Assembly: GCA_024709485.1 (NCBI GenBank)
Contig: JANJWO010000028.1
Location: 38,631-102,630 of the forward strand
Origin: Hydrogenophilaceae bacterium
GTDB lineage: Bacteria; Pseudomonadota; Gammaproteobacteria; Burkholderiales; Thiobacillaceae
Reading direction: 5' to 3'
Length of the DNA stretch: 64,000 nucleotides
Positions 24,813 to 37,390 of the stretch are shown one piece after another. Below the pieces are notes generated by a model that was given only the letters and a program-made list of their open reading frames with translations, was not told the DNA's origin and searched no databases. The translations under genes and the position numbers were made by a program. Every line of letters begins with the position of its first letter. Position 1 is the first letter of the stretch.

Positions 24813-26525
24813 ATGGAATTGACCGGCGCCGAGATTGTCACGCGCTGCCTGGCCGAGGAAGGAGTCGAATTCGTTTTCGGCTATCCGGGCGGCGCGGTGC
24901 TCAACATCTACGACGAAATCTTCAAGCAGAACAAGTTCAAGCACGTGCTGGTGCGCCACGAGCAGGCGGCGGTGCACGCGGCCGACGCCTTCGCGCGCGC
25001 CTCCGGCAAGGTCGGCGTGGCCCTGGTGACCTCCGGCCCCGGCGCCACCAACGCGGTAACCGGCATCGCCACGGCCTACATGGACTCCATTCCCGTGGTG
25101 ATCATCTCCGGTCAGGTGCCGACCGCCGCGATCGGCCTCGATGCCTTCCAGGAAGTCGACGCCGTCGGCATCACGCGGCCCTGCGTGAAGCACAATTTCC
25201 TGGTCAAGGATGTGGGCGAGCTGGCGAGCACCATCAAGAAGGCCTTCCACATCGCGGCCACCGGCCGTCCGGGCCCGGTGCTGGTGGACATTCCCAAGGA
25301 CGTGACCTTTCACAAGACCGAATTCGCCTATCCGGATTCGGTGTCCATGCGCTCCTACAATCCGGTGCTGAAGGGCCACAGCGGACAGATCAAGAAGGCC
25401 GCGCAGATGCTCCTGGAAGCCCGGCGCCCGATGATCTACACCGGCGGCGGCGTGATTCTCGGCAATGCGTCCGAGCAGGTCACCGAGCTGGCCAGGCTGC
25501 TGCACTACCCGGTCACCAACACCCTGATGGGCCTGGGCGGCTACCCCGCCAGCGACCGTCAGTTTCTCGGCATGCTGGGCATGCACGGCACCTACGAGGC
25601 CAACATGGCCATGCAGCACTGCGACGTGCTCTTGGCGGTGGGCGCGCGCTTCGACGACCGCGTCATCGGCAACCCGGCGCACTTCGCGCGCGAGCAGCGC
25701 CGCATCGTCCATATCGACGTCGACCCCTCCTCGATCTCCAAGCGCGTCAAGGTCGACGTGCCCATCGTCGGCGATGTGCGGCAGGTGCTGGACGAACTGC
25801 TCAAGCTGTTCAAGGCCAGCAAGGAAACACCCGACGAGGCCGCGCTCAACACCTGGTGGACGCAGATCGAGCTGTGGCGTTCGCGCAACTGCCTGAAGTA
25901 CAACCGCGAGTCCGAGATCATCAAGCCGCAGTTCGTGGTGGAAAAACTCTGGGAAGTCACCGGCGGCGACGCCTTCGTGACGTCCGACGTGGGCCAGCAC
26001 CAGATGTGGGCGGCGCAGTTCTACAAATTCGACAAGCCGCGCCGCTGGCTCAACTCCGGCGGCCTCGGCACCATGGGCGTGGGGCTGCCCTACGCCATGG
26101 GCGCGCAGCTTGCGCACCCTGAGGCGACCATCGCCTGCATCACCGGCGAGTCCAGCATCCAGATGTGCATCCAGGAGCTGTCCACCTGCAAGCAGTACCG
26201 TCTGCCGGTGAAGATCATCAACCTCAACAACCGCTACATGGGCATGGTGCGGCAGTGGCAGGAATTCTTCTACGGCAGCCGTTACGCGGAATCCTACATG
26301 GAATCGCTGCCTGATTTTGTCAGGCTGGCGGAAAGCTACGGCCATGTCGGCATGCGCATCGACAAACCCGAGGACGTCGAGGGCGCGCTGAAGGAGGCGT
26401 TCTCGCCGGCGCTGAAGGAGCGCCTGGTGTTCATGGATTTCCAGACCGACCAGACCGAGAACGTCTATCCCATGGTGGAAGGCGGCAAGGGCCTGTCGGA
26501 AATGATCCTGGCGGAGGAGTTGTGA
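24813..26525 (+). CDS. ilvB: Acetolactate synthase large (catalytic) subunit
   Basis: This 570-residue ThDP-dependent enzyme makes acetolactate or acetohydroxybutyrate in valine, leucine and isoleucine synthesis. The N-terminal PYR domain contains the catalytic Glu in VRHEQAAVHAADAF (~residue 50); a central FAD/TH3 domain (~190-340) and a C-terminal PP domain (~370-540) follow. The ThDP motif begins GESSIQMCIQEL, where E. coli IlvI has GDGSIQM; a Glu at this place is common in betaproteobacteria as I recall. It overlaps ilvH by one base and leads ilvBHC. Confidence 0.96.
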   Translation: MELTGAEIVTRCLAEEGVEFVFGYPGGAVLNIYDEIFKQNKFKHVLVRHEQAAVHAADAFARASGKVGVALVTSGPGATNAVTGIATAYMDSIPVVIISGQVPTAAIGLDAFQEVDAVGITRPCVKHNFLVKDVGELASTIKKAFHIAATGRPGPVLVDIPKDVTFHKTEFAYPDSVSMRSYNPVLKGHSGQIKKAAQMLLEARRPMIYTGGGVILGNASEQVTELARLLHYPVTNTLMGLGGYPASDRQFLGMLGMHGTYEANMAMQHCDVLLAVGARFDDRVIGNPAHFAREQRRIVHIDVDPSSISKRVKVDVPIVGDVRQVLDELLKLFKASKETPDEAALNTWWTQIELWRSRNCLKYNRESEIIKPQFVVEKLWEVTGGDAFVTSDVGQHQMWAAQFYKFDKPRRWLNSGGLGTMGVGLPYAMGAQLAHPEATIACITGESSIQMCIQELSTCKQYRLPVKIINLNNRYMGMVRQWQEFFYGSRYAESYMESLPDFVRLAESYGHVGMRIDKPEDVEGALKEAFSPALKERLVFMDFQTDQTENVYPMVEGGKGLSEMILAEEL

Positions 26526-27022
26526 TGAGCAGCCGCCACATCATCTCCCTGCTGATGGAAAACGAGTCCGGCGCGCTGTCGCGCGTCGCCGGCCTGTTCT
26601 CCGCGCGCGCCTACAACATCGAATCGCTCACCGTCGCCCCCACCGAGGACGCCACGCTGTCGCGCATGACCATCGTCACCGTGGGTTCCGAGGACGTCAT
26701 CGAGCAGATCATCAAGCAGTTGAACAAGCTGGTCGACGTGGTGAAAGTGCTGGATCTGACCGAGGGCAGCCACATCGAGCGCGAGCTCATGCTGGTCAAG
26801 GTGCGCGCCGCCGGCAAGGAACGCGAGGAACTGAAGCGCATGGCGGACATCTTCCGCGGCCGCATCATCGACGTCGCCGACCTCACCTACACCATCGAAC
26901 TCACCGGCACCGGCACCAAGCTCGATGCCTTCCTCGAGGCGATCGACCAGGGCGCGATCCTCGAAACCGTGCGTACCGGCGCCTCCGGCATCGGCCGCGG
27001 CGACCGCATTCTCAAAGTCTGA
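26525..27022 (+). CDS. ilvH: Acetolactate synthase small (regulatory) subunit
   Basis: This 165-residue regulatory subunit has an N-terminal ACT domain (HIISLLMENESGALSRVAGLFSARAYNIESL, ~residues 4-78) that binds valine for feedback inhibition and a C-terminal ACT-like half (ELMLVKVRAAGKEREEL...GRIIDVADLTYTIELTG). The ATG at 26525 is preferred over the GTG one codon earlier; it overlaps the ilvB stop (TGATG). It is followed 28 bp later by ilvC with a good ribosome-binding site. Confidence 0.96.
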   Translation: MSSRHIISLLMENESGALSRVAGLFSARAYNIESLTVAPTEDATLSRMTIVTVGSEDVIEQIIKQLNKLVDVVKVLDLTEGSHIERELMLVKVRAAGKEREELKRMADIFRGRIIDVADLTYTIELTGTGTKLDAFLEAIDQGAILETVRTGASGIGRGDRILKV

Positions 27023-27038
27023 ATTCAAACCTAGCTAG

Positions 27039-28067
<1,029 letters not shown>

Positions 28068-28072
28068 TCGAA

Positions 28073-28148
28073 AGCCACGGACGGCAAAGAGGCACAGGGC
28101 CGCAGAGGACTTTTCTGTGAAACGCCCTGCCTCCCTGTTTCCGTGGCT
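28073..28148. repeat. 76-bp MITE-like element with 9-bp terminal inverted repeats
   Basis: AGCCACGGA (28073-28081) and TCCGTGGCT (28140-28148) are perfect inverted repeats enclosing further partly complementary sequence (AGGCACAGGG and CCCTGCCT). It begins 5 bases after the ilvC stop region and fills the gap to pssA. It resembles the CCACGGA/CAAAGAGGCACAG-type intergenic repeats found in many environmental genomes. No other copy is obvious in this window. Confidence 0.55.
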
Positions 28149-28204
28149 CAGTATTGAGACTGCCTGCCGGGCTCACTGGCCGGGGCTTATCCTGAAACCG
28201 CTCC

Positions 28205-28990
28205 ATGCTTGATTTCAAACACAGCAAGGGTGGCATGACGCGGCCGCGCATGCGCGACCGCGGCATATACGTGCTGCCCAACCTGTTCACCATCGGCGCC
28301 CTGTTCGCCGGTTTCTACGCCATCGTGCAGGCCATGAATTACCGCTGGGAGCATGCGGCGGTGGCGATCTTCATCGCCATGGTGCTGGACGGCCTGGATG
28401 GGCGGGTGGCGCGCATGACCGGCACGCAAAGCGCGTTCGGTGCGGAACTGGATTCGCTGTCCGACATGGTGTCCTTCGGCGTGGCGCCGGCGCTCATCAT
28501 GTACGTGTTCGCCCTGAAGGGCCTCGGCAAGTTCGGCTGGATCGCCGCCTTTGTCTACTGCTCGGCCGCCGCGCTCAGGCTCGCGCGCTTCAACACCCAG
28601 CTGGAAGTCGCCGACAAGCGCTTTTTCCAGGGCCTGCCATCGCCTGCCGCGGCCGCCCTGGTGGCAGGCTTCGTCTGGGTCATGGTCGAATACGGCTTTA
28701 GCGGCGCGGAGGTGGACTGGCTCGCCTCCTTCGTCATCCTGTTCGCCGGCATCAGCATGGTGACCAACCTCAAGTTCTACAGCGGCAAGGAGATCAACCT
28801 CAGGAAAAGCGTGCCCTTCTTCGTCGTGATCCTGATCGTGCTGTTCTTCATCCTGGTGTCCACCAGCCCGCCCGAGGTGCTGCTGCTGATCTTCGTGTTG
28901 TACGGCCTGTCCGGTTACGCTTACGCCGCATGGAACCGGCTGCATCGCAGGGGGAAAACGACAAAGCCCTTGCCAGAAGAGAAAAAATAA
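28205..28990 (+). CDS. pssA: CDP-diacylglycerol-serine O-phosphatidyltransferase
   Basis: This 261-residue membrane enzyme makes phosphatidylserine, the precursor of phosphatidylethanolamine. The CDP-alcohol phosphotransferase signature is complete (DGLDGRVAR...GTQSAFGAELDSLSDMVSFG), with the D-x2-DG-x2-AR-x8-G-x3-D-x3-D pattern. Several hydrophobic segments follow, including two at the C-terminus (FFVVILIVLFFILV; VLLLIFVLYGLSGYAY). A second Met at 28235 is an alternative start. Its place between ilvC and leuA is a known betaproteobacterial order. The leuA-leader promoter lies within its last codons. Confidence 0.95.
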   Translation: MLDFKHSKGGMTRPRMRDRGIYVLPNLFTIGALFAGFYAIVQAMNYRWEHAAVAIFIAMVLDGLDGRVARMTGTQSAFGAELDSLSDMVSFGVAPALIMYVFALKGLGKFGWIAAFVYCSAAALRLARFNTQLEVADKRFFQGLPSPAAAALVAGFVWVMVEYGFSGAEVDWLASFVILFAGISMVTNLKFYSGKEINLRKSVPFFVVILIVLFFILVSTSPPEVLLLIFVLYGLSGYAYAAWNRLHRRGKTTKPLPEEKK

Positions 28991-28997
28991 ATACAAT
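28970..28997 (+). promoter_or_regulatory. Promoter for the leuA leader
   Basis: TTGCCA (28970-28975), 16-bp spacer, TACAAT (28992-28997). The -35 lies within the end of pssA. Transcription is expected around 29004-29005, which coincides with the ATG of the small ORF at 29005. Confidence 0.6.
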
Positions 28998-29004
28998 TTA
29001 GACC

Positions 29005-29085
29005 ATGTCTAATGTGGCTTCTCCTTCCTACGCCATCTGCCTGTCGAACATGCTGTTCGGCACCCTGCTGCTGCGCAAGCAGTAG
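29005..29085 (+). CDS. Leu-containing mini-ORF, putative leuA leader peptide
   Basis: This 26-codon ORF (MSNVASPSYAICLSNM... ending GTLLLRKQ) lies 84 bp before leuA and has five Leu codons, three of them consecutive near its end. It has no ribosome-binding site, but its ATG coincides with the predicted transcription start, so it could be translated as a leaderless mRNA. A leader peptide whose stalling on Leu codons adjusts leuA expression is a reasonable idea. The following CCCGC-GTGA-GCGGG hairpin (~29116-29130) lacks a U-tract, so a classical attenuator is not evident. Confidence 0.45.
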   Translation: MSNVASPSYAICLSNMLFGTLLLRKQ

Positions 29086-29169
29086 ACGCCGCTTCTTTCC
29101 CCCTTTCGTAGCCGAGCCCCGCGTGAGCGGGATTGAATTCGTCAACCCGGCGTGTGCCAGGAGACCCGC

Positions 29170-30705
29170 ATGACTGACCGTTTATACATTTTCGACACCA
29201 CCTTGCGCGACGGCGAGCAAAGCCCCGGCGCGTCCATGACCAAGGACGAGAAGCTGCGCATCGCGCGCCAGCTGGAGAAACTCGGCGTGGACATCATCGA
29301 GGCCGGCTTCGCGGCGGCGAGCCCGGGCGATGCCGAAGCCATCCGCGCCATCGCCGAGGCCATCCAGGGCTCGACCGTATGTTCGCTGGCGCGCGCCAAC
29401 GAGCGCGACATCCGCGCCGCCGGCGAGGCCATCAAGCCGGCCAGGTCCGGGCGCATCCACACCTTCATCGCTACCAGCCCCATCCACATGGAGAAGAAGC
29501 TGCGCATGCAGCCCGACCAGGTGGTGGAAGCCGCGGTGAAGGCGGTCAGGCTCGCGCTCGAATACACCGACAACGTCGAGTTCTCGGCCGAGGACGCGGT
29601 GCGCTCGGAAATGGACTTCCTCTGCCGCATCTTCGAGGAAGTCATCAAGGCCGGCGCCACCACCATCAACGTGCCGGACACCGTGGGCTATTCCATCCCC
29701 GCCCTGTGGGGCGAGCGCATGAAGCAATTGATCGAGCGCGTGCCCAACTCGCATAAAGTCGTCTGGTCCACCCACTGCCACAACGACCTCGGCATGGCGG
29801 TGGCCAACTCGCTCGCCGCGGTGATGAACGGCGCGCGTCAGGTCGAGTGCACCATCAACGGCCTCGGCGAGCGCGCCGGCAACGCCTCGCTGGAGGAGAT
29901 CGTCATGGCGGTGCGCACGCGCAAGGATGTATTCAGCTGCGACAGCCGCATCGACACCGCCCAGATCGTGCCCGCCTCCAAGCTGGTGTCGACCATCACC
30001 GGCTACCCGGTGCAGCCCAACAAGGCCATCGTCGGGGCGAATGCGTTTGCGCACGAATCCGGCATCCACCAGGACGGCGTGCTCAAGCACCGCGAGACCT
30101 ACGAAATCATGCGCGCCGAGGACGTGGGCTGGACCGCCAACCGCCTGACCCTGGGCAAGCTCTCCGGCCGCAACGCCTTCAAGACCAAGCTCGCCGAACT
30201 CGGCATCGTGCTCGACTCGGAAGAGGCGCTCAATGCCGCGTTCAAGCGCTTCAAGGAGCTGGCCGACAAGAAACGCGAAATCTTCGACGAGGACCTGCAG
30301 GCGCTGGTTTCCGACGAGGGCTACACCGCCGAGCACGAGCGCTTCAAGCTGGTGTCCCTGAAAGTCTGCTCGGAAACCGGCGAAGTGCCGCACGCCCGGC
30401 TGGTGATCGCCGACGAGGGCGCGGAGAAGGCCGCCGAAGGCGATGGTTCGGGCCCGGTCGATGCCACCTTCCGCGCGCTGGAGTCGGTGGTCGGCAGCGG
30501 CGCCAACCTGCTGCTGTATTCGGTCAACAACATCACCAGCGGCACCGACGCCCAGGGCGAAGTGACCGTGCGCCTGGCCAAGGACGGGCGCATCGTCAAC
30601 GGCCAGGGCGCCGACACCGACATCGTGGTGGCCTCGGCCAAGGCCTATCTGCACGCGCTCAACAAGCTGCACACCAAGCTGGAGCGGGCGCACCCGCAGG
30701 TGTGA
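29170..30705 (+). CDS. leuA: 2-isopropylmalate synthase
   Basis: This 511-residue enzyme performs the first committed step of leucine synthesis, condensing acetyl-CoA with 2-oxoisovalerate. The N-terminal TIM barrel shows [16 protein letters not shown] and the metal-binding HCHND, followed by [14 protein letters not shown]. The C-terminal LeuA regulatory domain (~residues 375-505) provides leucine feedback inhibition. The ATG at 29170 has a CAGGAG ribosome-binding site; an earlier in-frame start has none. A strong terminator begins 23 bases after the stop. Confidence 0.97.
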   Translation: MTDRLYIFDTTLRDGEQSPGASMTKDEKLRIARQLEKLGVDIIEAGFAAASPGDAEAIRAIAEAIQGSTVCSLARANERDIRAAGEAIKPARSGRIHTFIATSPIHMEKKLRMQPDQVVEAAVKAVRLALEYTDNVEFSAEDAVRSEMDFLCRIFEEVIKAGATTINVPDTVGYSIPALWGERMKQLIERVPNSHKVVWSTHCHNDLGMAVANSLAAVMNGARQVECTINGLGERAGNASLEEIVMAVRTRKDVFSCDSRIDTAQIVPASKLVSTITGYPVQPNKAIVGANAFAHESGIHQDGVLKHRETYEIMRAEDVGWTANRLTLGKLSGRNAFKTKLAELGIVLDSEEALNAAFKRFKELADKKREIFDEDLQALVSDEGYTAEHERFKLVSLKVCSETGEVPHARLVIADEGAEKAAEGDGSGPVDATFRALESVVGSGANLLLYSVNNITSGTDAQGEVTVRLAKDGRIVNGQGADTDIVVASAKAYLHALNKLHTKLERAHPQV

Positions 30706-30724
30706 CTTTCGCTAAGCCGAACGA

Positions 30725-33245
<2,521 letters not shown>

Positions 33246-33311
33246 GACTGGGGTTACGGCGCGAACACTGGATTAAAATGGCGCCATTCTACTTTGTGGC
33301 GAGGCAATGCG

Positions 33312-33680
33312 ATGTTCTCCTGTGTGGCCGCGGCAGCGGGGTTTCTCGGCGGATGGGCGCTGATTCTGGCTTGGCATGTGCGGGCCGGCGGCGCGCCGGA
33401 CTTGCTGGCGGGCGGCTTGGCCTATGCCGCGCTCGCCGTGTACGCCATGGCGCTTGCCGCGCGCTGCGCGCCGAAATGGCATCCCGCGCTCAGGCGCGTA
33501 GCCGTCCTGATCGGCTGCGCGGTTCTTGCCGGTATCGATGCCGGCATCGCCGGCCTGCAGGGCGAGACGGCGCAGAAAGCCTTCTTCGCCGCCCTGCTCG
33601 GCATCGCGCTGGTGGCGATGGCGGCACGCCACGCCCCGGCGGCCTTGCGTCAGCGCTGGTTCGGCAAGGGCGGCGCTTAA
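33312..33680 (+). CDS. Small hydrophobic membrane protein
   Basis: This 122-residue protein is not recognised. It has four hydrophobic stretches (about residues 4-22, 31-48, 66-82, 90-106) separated by short basic loops and ends in RQRWFGKGGA. It is divergent from the PilZ-like gene and shares its stop codon region with the convergent lyase gene (TTAA at 33677-33680 serves both strands). The start at 33312 is the first Met in frame with the membrane segments; no strong ribosome-binding site is visible. Confidence 0.6.
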   Translation: MFSCVAAAAGFLGGWALILAWHVRAGGAPDLLAGGLAYAALAVYAMALAARCAPKWHPALRRVAVLIGCAVLAGIDAGIAGLQGETAQKAFFAALLGIALVAMAARHAPAALRQRWFGKGGA

Positions 33681-35077
33681 CCGCCGCCGCCGCCCGAGCC
33701 GGCGCCATGCGCGGCGGCGAGCACCAGGGCGTCGAAATCCGCGGCTTGCATCAGGCCCTTTTCCACCACGATGTCCTTCACCGGGCGGCCGGACTTTTCC
33801 GATTCCTTGGCGATCTCCGCCGCCTGCATGTAGCCGATCTGCGTGTTGAGCAGGGTGGCGAGCCCGACGCTCTGGTGGATGAAGAAGGCGCAGCGCTCGC
33901 GGTTGACGACGATGCCTTTCAAGTTCTTTTCCGTCGCCGCGTTCATGGCATTGGTCAGCCAGTCCATGGCGTCGAACAGCGCCGAACCCATGGCCGGCAT
34001 CATCACGTTGAGCTCCAGCTGCCCGGCCTGGGTCATCAGCGCCACCGCGTGGTCCTGGCCCAGCACCTGGAAACAGACCTGGTTCAGCATTTCGAACATC
34101 ACCGGATTGACCTTGCCCGGCATGATGGAGGAGCCCGGCTGCACCGCCGGCAGGGTGATTTCGCCGAGGCCGGTGCGCGGGCCGGAAGCCAACAGGCGCA
34201 GGTCGTTGGCGATGCGCGTGAGCTCCAGCGCCAGTCCGCGGATGCGCGCCGACAGATCCTGCAGATCCAGCATGGACTGCATTTGCGCGGCGAGCTGGCT
34301 CGAGCTGATCGGCTCGCCGGTCAGCTCGGCCAGCTCGGCGGCGACCTTTTCCGGGTAGCCCGGCGAGGTGTTGAGCGCGGTGCCGGCGGCCGAGCCGCCC
34401 AGCCCGATTTCACCCAGCTTCTCGCGGCAGGAAGCGAGGTTGGCGGCGGCGCGGCGCAAGGTCCAGGCGTAGGCGGCGAATTCGATGCCGACGGTGGTGG
34501 GCACGGCGTCCTGCAGGTGGGTGCGGCCGGACTTGACGGTGTCCTGCTCGCGCGCGGCCAGGCGTTCGAATTCGGCGGCCATGCGCTGGCAGGCATCCAG
34601 CAGCCGCGGCAGCTTGGCCAGGCAGGCGAGGCGAATGGCGGTGGGGATGGTGTCGTTGGTCGATTGCCCCATGTTGACGTCGTCGTTGGGGTTGACCGGC
34701 GTGTAGGCGCCCTTGTCGCCGCCGAGCGCGACATTGGCCAGGTTGGCCAGCACCTCATTGGTGTTCATGTTGTGGCTGGTGCCGGCGCCGGCCTGGAAGC
34801 GGTCGACCACGAACTGGTCCAAATATTCCCCTTGCAGGATGCGCCCGCAGGCCGCGACAATGGCGTCGCGCTTTTCCTCGGAAAGCCAGCCGGGCTGGCA
34901 ATTCGCGCGCGCGGCGGCGAGCTTGATGAGGACATGGGCGCGAATGAAATCCGGGTCGGGGCGGCGCCCGGAAATGGGGAAATTGTCGATTGCCCGCGCG
35001 GTCTGGATGCCATACCAGGCATCTTGCGGAACTTGATACTCGCCTAAAGAGTCTCTCTCGGTACGAAAACTGGCCAT
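33677..35077 (-). CDS. aspA: Aspartate ammonia-lyase (class II fumarase/aspartase family)
   Basis: This protein of about 466 residues has the family signature GSSIMPGKVNPV with the catalytic Ser in the mobile loop, plus SGRTHLQDAVP and GGSAAGTALN. The N-terminus FRTERDSLGEYQVPQDAWYGIQTARAIDNFPISG is aspartase-like (GIQT, DNF) rather than fumarase-like, so conversion of aspartate to fumarate and ammonia is favoured. Gly-rich C-terminal tail. The start at 35077 is preferred; an ATG at 35092 and a TTG at 35098 would overlap the divergent thioredoxin gene. The promoters of the two genes must lie inside each other's coding regions. Confidence 0.85.
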   Translation of the reverse strand: MASFRTERDSLGEYQVPQDAWYGIQTARAIDNFPISGRRPDPDFIRAHVLIKLAAARANCQPGWLSEEKRDAIVAACGRILQGEYLDQFVVDRFQAGAGTSHNMNTNEVLANLANVALGGDKGAYTPVNPNDDVNMGQSTNDTIPTAIRLACLAKLPRLLDACQRMAAEFERLAAREQDTVKSGRTHLQDAVPTTVGIEFAAYAWTLRRAAANLASCREKLGEIGLGGSAAGTALNTSPGYPEKVAAELAELTGEPISSSQLAAQMQSMLDLQDLSARIRGLALELTRIANDLRLLASGPRTGLGEITLPAVQPGSSIMPGKVNPVMFEMLNQVCFQVLGQDHAVALMTQAGQLELNVMMPAMGSALFDAMDWLTNAMNAATEKNLKGIVVNRERCAFFIHQSVGLATLLNTQIGYMQAAEIAKESEKSGRPVKDIVVEKGLMQAADFDALVLAAAHGAGSGGGGG

Positions 35078-35090
35078 AACGCTTTGGATC

Positions 35091-35573
35091 ATGCTCAAGA
35101 AACCCTCATTCTACCTGCTGACGCTGGGCTTGCTGCTGTTTGTCGCGGTGCCGCTGCGCGCAGCCGAGTTCAATCTGACCGATATCACCGGCAAGGCGCA
35201 CAAGCTGTCCCAATACAAGGGCAAGTGGGTGCTGGTCAATTTCTGGGCGACCTGGTGCCCGCCCTGCCTCGAGGAAATTCCCGACCTGGTCGCCCTGCAT
35301 GAAAACAAGAAAAACAATGTGGTGGTGCTGGGCGTGGCCATGGATTACCGCAGCGGCGAACAGGTCAAGGACTTCGCCGACAGCATGCTGGTGAGCTACC
35401 CCATCATCCTGGGCAACCGCAAGTCGGCGGCGCAGATCGGGCCGGTCGAGGGCCTGCCCACCACTTACCTTTATAATCCGCAGGGCAAGCTGGTGGCCCA
35501 CCAGGTCGGCGCCATCACCCGCGAGGATGTGGAAAGCTTCATCCGCGGGGCGGAGAAAACAACACGCAAATAA
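35091..35573 (+). CDS. Periplasmic TlpA/ResA-type thioredoxin
   Basis: This 160-residue exported thioredoxin-fold protein has a signal peptide (residues 1-24, ending PLRAA) and the active site WCPPC (Cys56, Cys59) in NFWATWCPPCLEEIPDL, with the cis-Pro loop at GLPTTYLYN. The TlpA-like insert (EQVKDFADSMLVSYPIIL) is present. Such proteins reduce disulfides of cytochrome c or other periplasmic partners. It is the first gene of a packed operon with a SoxW-like thioredoxin, a TolC-type protein and an adaptor; the spacing to the next gene is 15 bp. Confidence 0.9.
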   Translation: MLKKPSFYLLTLGLLLFVAVPLRAAEFNLTDITGKAHKLSQYKGKWVLVNFWATWCPPCLEEIPDLVALHENKKNNVVVLGVAMDYRSGEQVKDFADSMLVSYPIILGNRKSAAQIGPVEGLPTTYLYNPQGKLVAHQVGAITREDVESFIRGAEKTTRK

Positions 35574-35588
35574 CGCTGAGGAACGGAC

Positions 35589-36104
35589 ATGAAAGGTTGG
35601 CTGGTAGGTCTGCTGCTGTGCTTCCCGCTGCTGGCGGTTGCGGAAGTGCGCGACCCGGGAACGCATTTCTTCGACGCGAAGCTGGGGAATTTCCAGGAAG
35701 AGCTTGCCGTTGCCAAACAGCAAGGCAAGCAGGGCGTCATGCTGTTCTTCGAAATGGACGATTGCCCGTTCTGCAGCCGCATGAAGGCGACCATCCTCAA
35801 CCAGCCCGATGTGCAGGATTTTTACCGCAAGCATTTCCTGAGTTTCCCGGTGGACACCCAGGGCGATGTGGCGATGACCGACTTCAAGGGCAATGAAACC
35901 GTGGAAAAGGCCTTTGCCCTGCAGCAGCGCGTGCGGGCGACGCCGGTGATCATGTTCTTCGACCTGGAAGGCAATGCGGTCACCCGCCATACCGGGCCGA
36001 CCAAGGACAAGGACGATTTTCTCCTGCTGGGGCGCTATGTGGTCGAGGGCGCCTACAAGCAGATGCCCTTCGAGCGCTACAAGAAATCCCAAGCCGGAAA
36101 ATGA
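35589..36104 (+). CDS. Periplasmic thioredoxin, SoxW-like
   Basis: This 171-residue exported protein has a cleavable signal (residues 1-18, VAEV) and the active site DDCPFCSRMK (Cys59, Cys62). CPFC rather than CGPC, together with the NQPDVQDFYRKHF and VRATPVIMFFD blocks, is characteristic of the SoxW and thioredoxin_7/2 groups that keep Sox sulfur-oxidation or maturation proteins reduced. It overlaps the TolC-type gene by 4 bases (ATGA). Co-expression with a second thioredoxin suggests a relay; no sox genes are in the window. Confidence 0.82.
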   Translation: MKGWLVGLLLCFPLLAVAEVRDPGTHFFDAKLGNFQEELAVAKQQGKQGVMLFFEMDDCPFCSRMKATILNQPDVQDFYRKHFLSFPVDTQGDVAMTDFKGNETVEKAFALQQRVRATPVIMFFDLEGNAVTRHTGPTKDKDDFLLLGRYVVEGAYKQMPFERYKKSQAGK

Positions 36105-37390
36105 AGCGCCTACTATCAGCCGCGCTGCTGCTCACGGCCGCCGCCGCGCTTGCGGAGGACAAGCCGCTGACCCTGGAAGAAGCGCTGGCGACCGCGGATG
36201 CCGCCCATCCGCTGATGCAGGCGGCGCAGGCGGACCTGGATCTGGCGCTGGCGGAAGAAAGGATCGCCGACAGCAGCGACGACGCGACCCTGACTGCCGA
36301 AGGCATACTGCGCCGGGGCCGGCCCACGACCGGCGCTGACGACTGGCGCGAGGACAATGTCAGCCGCCTGGTGCTGCGCAAGACCCTGTTCGATTTCGGG
36401 CGCGCGCGCGGCCAGGTCGATGCCGCGCGCCAGGAGGTGAACGCGCGCCAGCAGGCCTTGATGGATACGCGCGATGCGCGGCGCATCGACATCATGGCGC
36501 GCTTTTTCGACGTGGCCCTGGCGGACGCCCGCTATGATGCGGACAACGAGTTCCTGGCGGTTTACTACGTCCGCTGGGACGACTCCAAGAAACGCCACGA
36601 GCTGGGGGAACTGACCACAAGCCAGCTGGCCGAGCTTGAGGCGCAGTATCAGGATCAGCGCGAAAAGCGCAACCGCAGCCTCCTGGCGCAGCGCGCCACC
36701 CGCCAGAAACTCGCCAATTCGCTCAACCAGCCGGCTCGGCTGCCCGGCACCCTGGCCCGGCCGCTGCTCAAGCAGAACGATCTGCCGCTGCCGGAGTACG
36801 AGGACATGCTGCCGCTGGCGCTGGACTCCAACCGCAGGCTGCTCGCGCTGCAGGCCCAGCTCGATGCGGTTGCGGCGCGCACCGAGGCGATTCGCGCCGA
36901 CCGCGCGCCCACGCTCGATGTGGAAGTCATTGCCGGGGATTACAGCCGCGAGAGTTCGTCGCGCGACCGCGTGAGCGGGGGGCTGATCCTCAACTGGCCG
37001 CTCTATCAGGGCGGGCGCATCGACGGGCGGCTCGCCCGACAGCTTGCCGACCGCGCGCGCCTCGAGGCGCAGATCGAGCAGTCGCGCCGGGCGCTGGCCG
37101 AAAGCCTGCTGGAGACGCTTCAGGAAATCCAGTGGCTGCGCATGTCCGCACGGCCCGCCGCCAAGGTGCAGATCGATTACCGCGACAAAATGCTCGATCG
37201 CGCGCGCGCCGAGTATGAGATGGAAATGCGCACCAACCTTGGCGCGACCATGGCCGAGACCCAGGCCGCGGCCATCCGCGCCAGCGAAGTCGAGTACCGC
37301 CTGGCCCTCGCGCTGGCCAGGCTGGAAGCGCTGGCTGGCAGGCCGCTCGCGGAGCTCGCATCCCCCATCAAGCTTACGGAGAACAAATGA
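36101..37390 (+). CDS. TolC-family outer-membrane protein
   Basis: This 429-residue outer-membrane channel protein has a signal peptide (residues 1-18, ending AALAE) and two outer-membrane-efflux-protein repeats with long heptad-rich helices (for example LADRARLEAQIEQSRRALAESLLETLQE and the matching region ~150-200). GLILNWPLYQGGRI is the usual beta-strand segment of the second repeat. It is coupled to the upstream SoxW-like gene and the downstream mini-adaptor by 4-base overlaps. No ATP-binding or RND pump is encoded alongside, unlike the NodT-MacAB operon at 56.5-61.2 kb. Confidence 0.88.
   Translation: MKRLLSAALLLTAAAALAEDKPLTLEEALATADAAHPLMQAAQADLDLALAEERIADSSDDATLTAEGILRRGRPTTGADDWREDNVSRLVLRKTLFDFGRARGQVDAARQEVNARQQALMDTRDARRIDIMARFFDVALADARYDADNEFLAVYYVRWDDSKKRHELGELTTSQLAELEAQYQDQREKRNRSLLAQRATRQKLANSLNQPARLPGTLARPLLKQNDLPLPEYEDMLPLALDSNRRLLALQAQLDAVAARTEAIRADRAPTLDVEVIAGDYSRESSSRDRVSGGLILNWPLYQGGRIDGRLARQLADRARLEAQIEQSRRALAESLLETLQEIQWLRMSARPAAKVQIDYRDKMLDRARAEYEMEMRTNLGATMAETQAAAIRASEVEYRLALALARLEALAGRPLAELASPIKLTENK

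Noticed and set aside
29116..29130. Attenuator hairpin before leuA
   Set aside because: CCCGC-GTGA-GCGGG is a good hairpin but is not followed by a T-tract and has no obvious competing pairing, so a classical attenuator is not supported.
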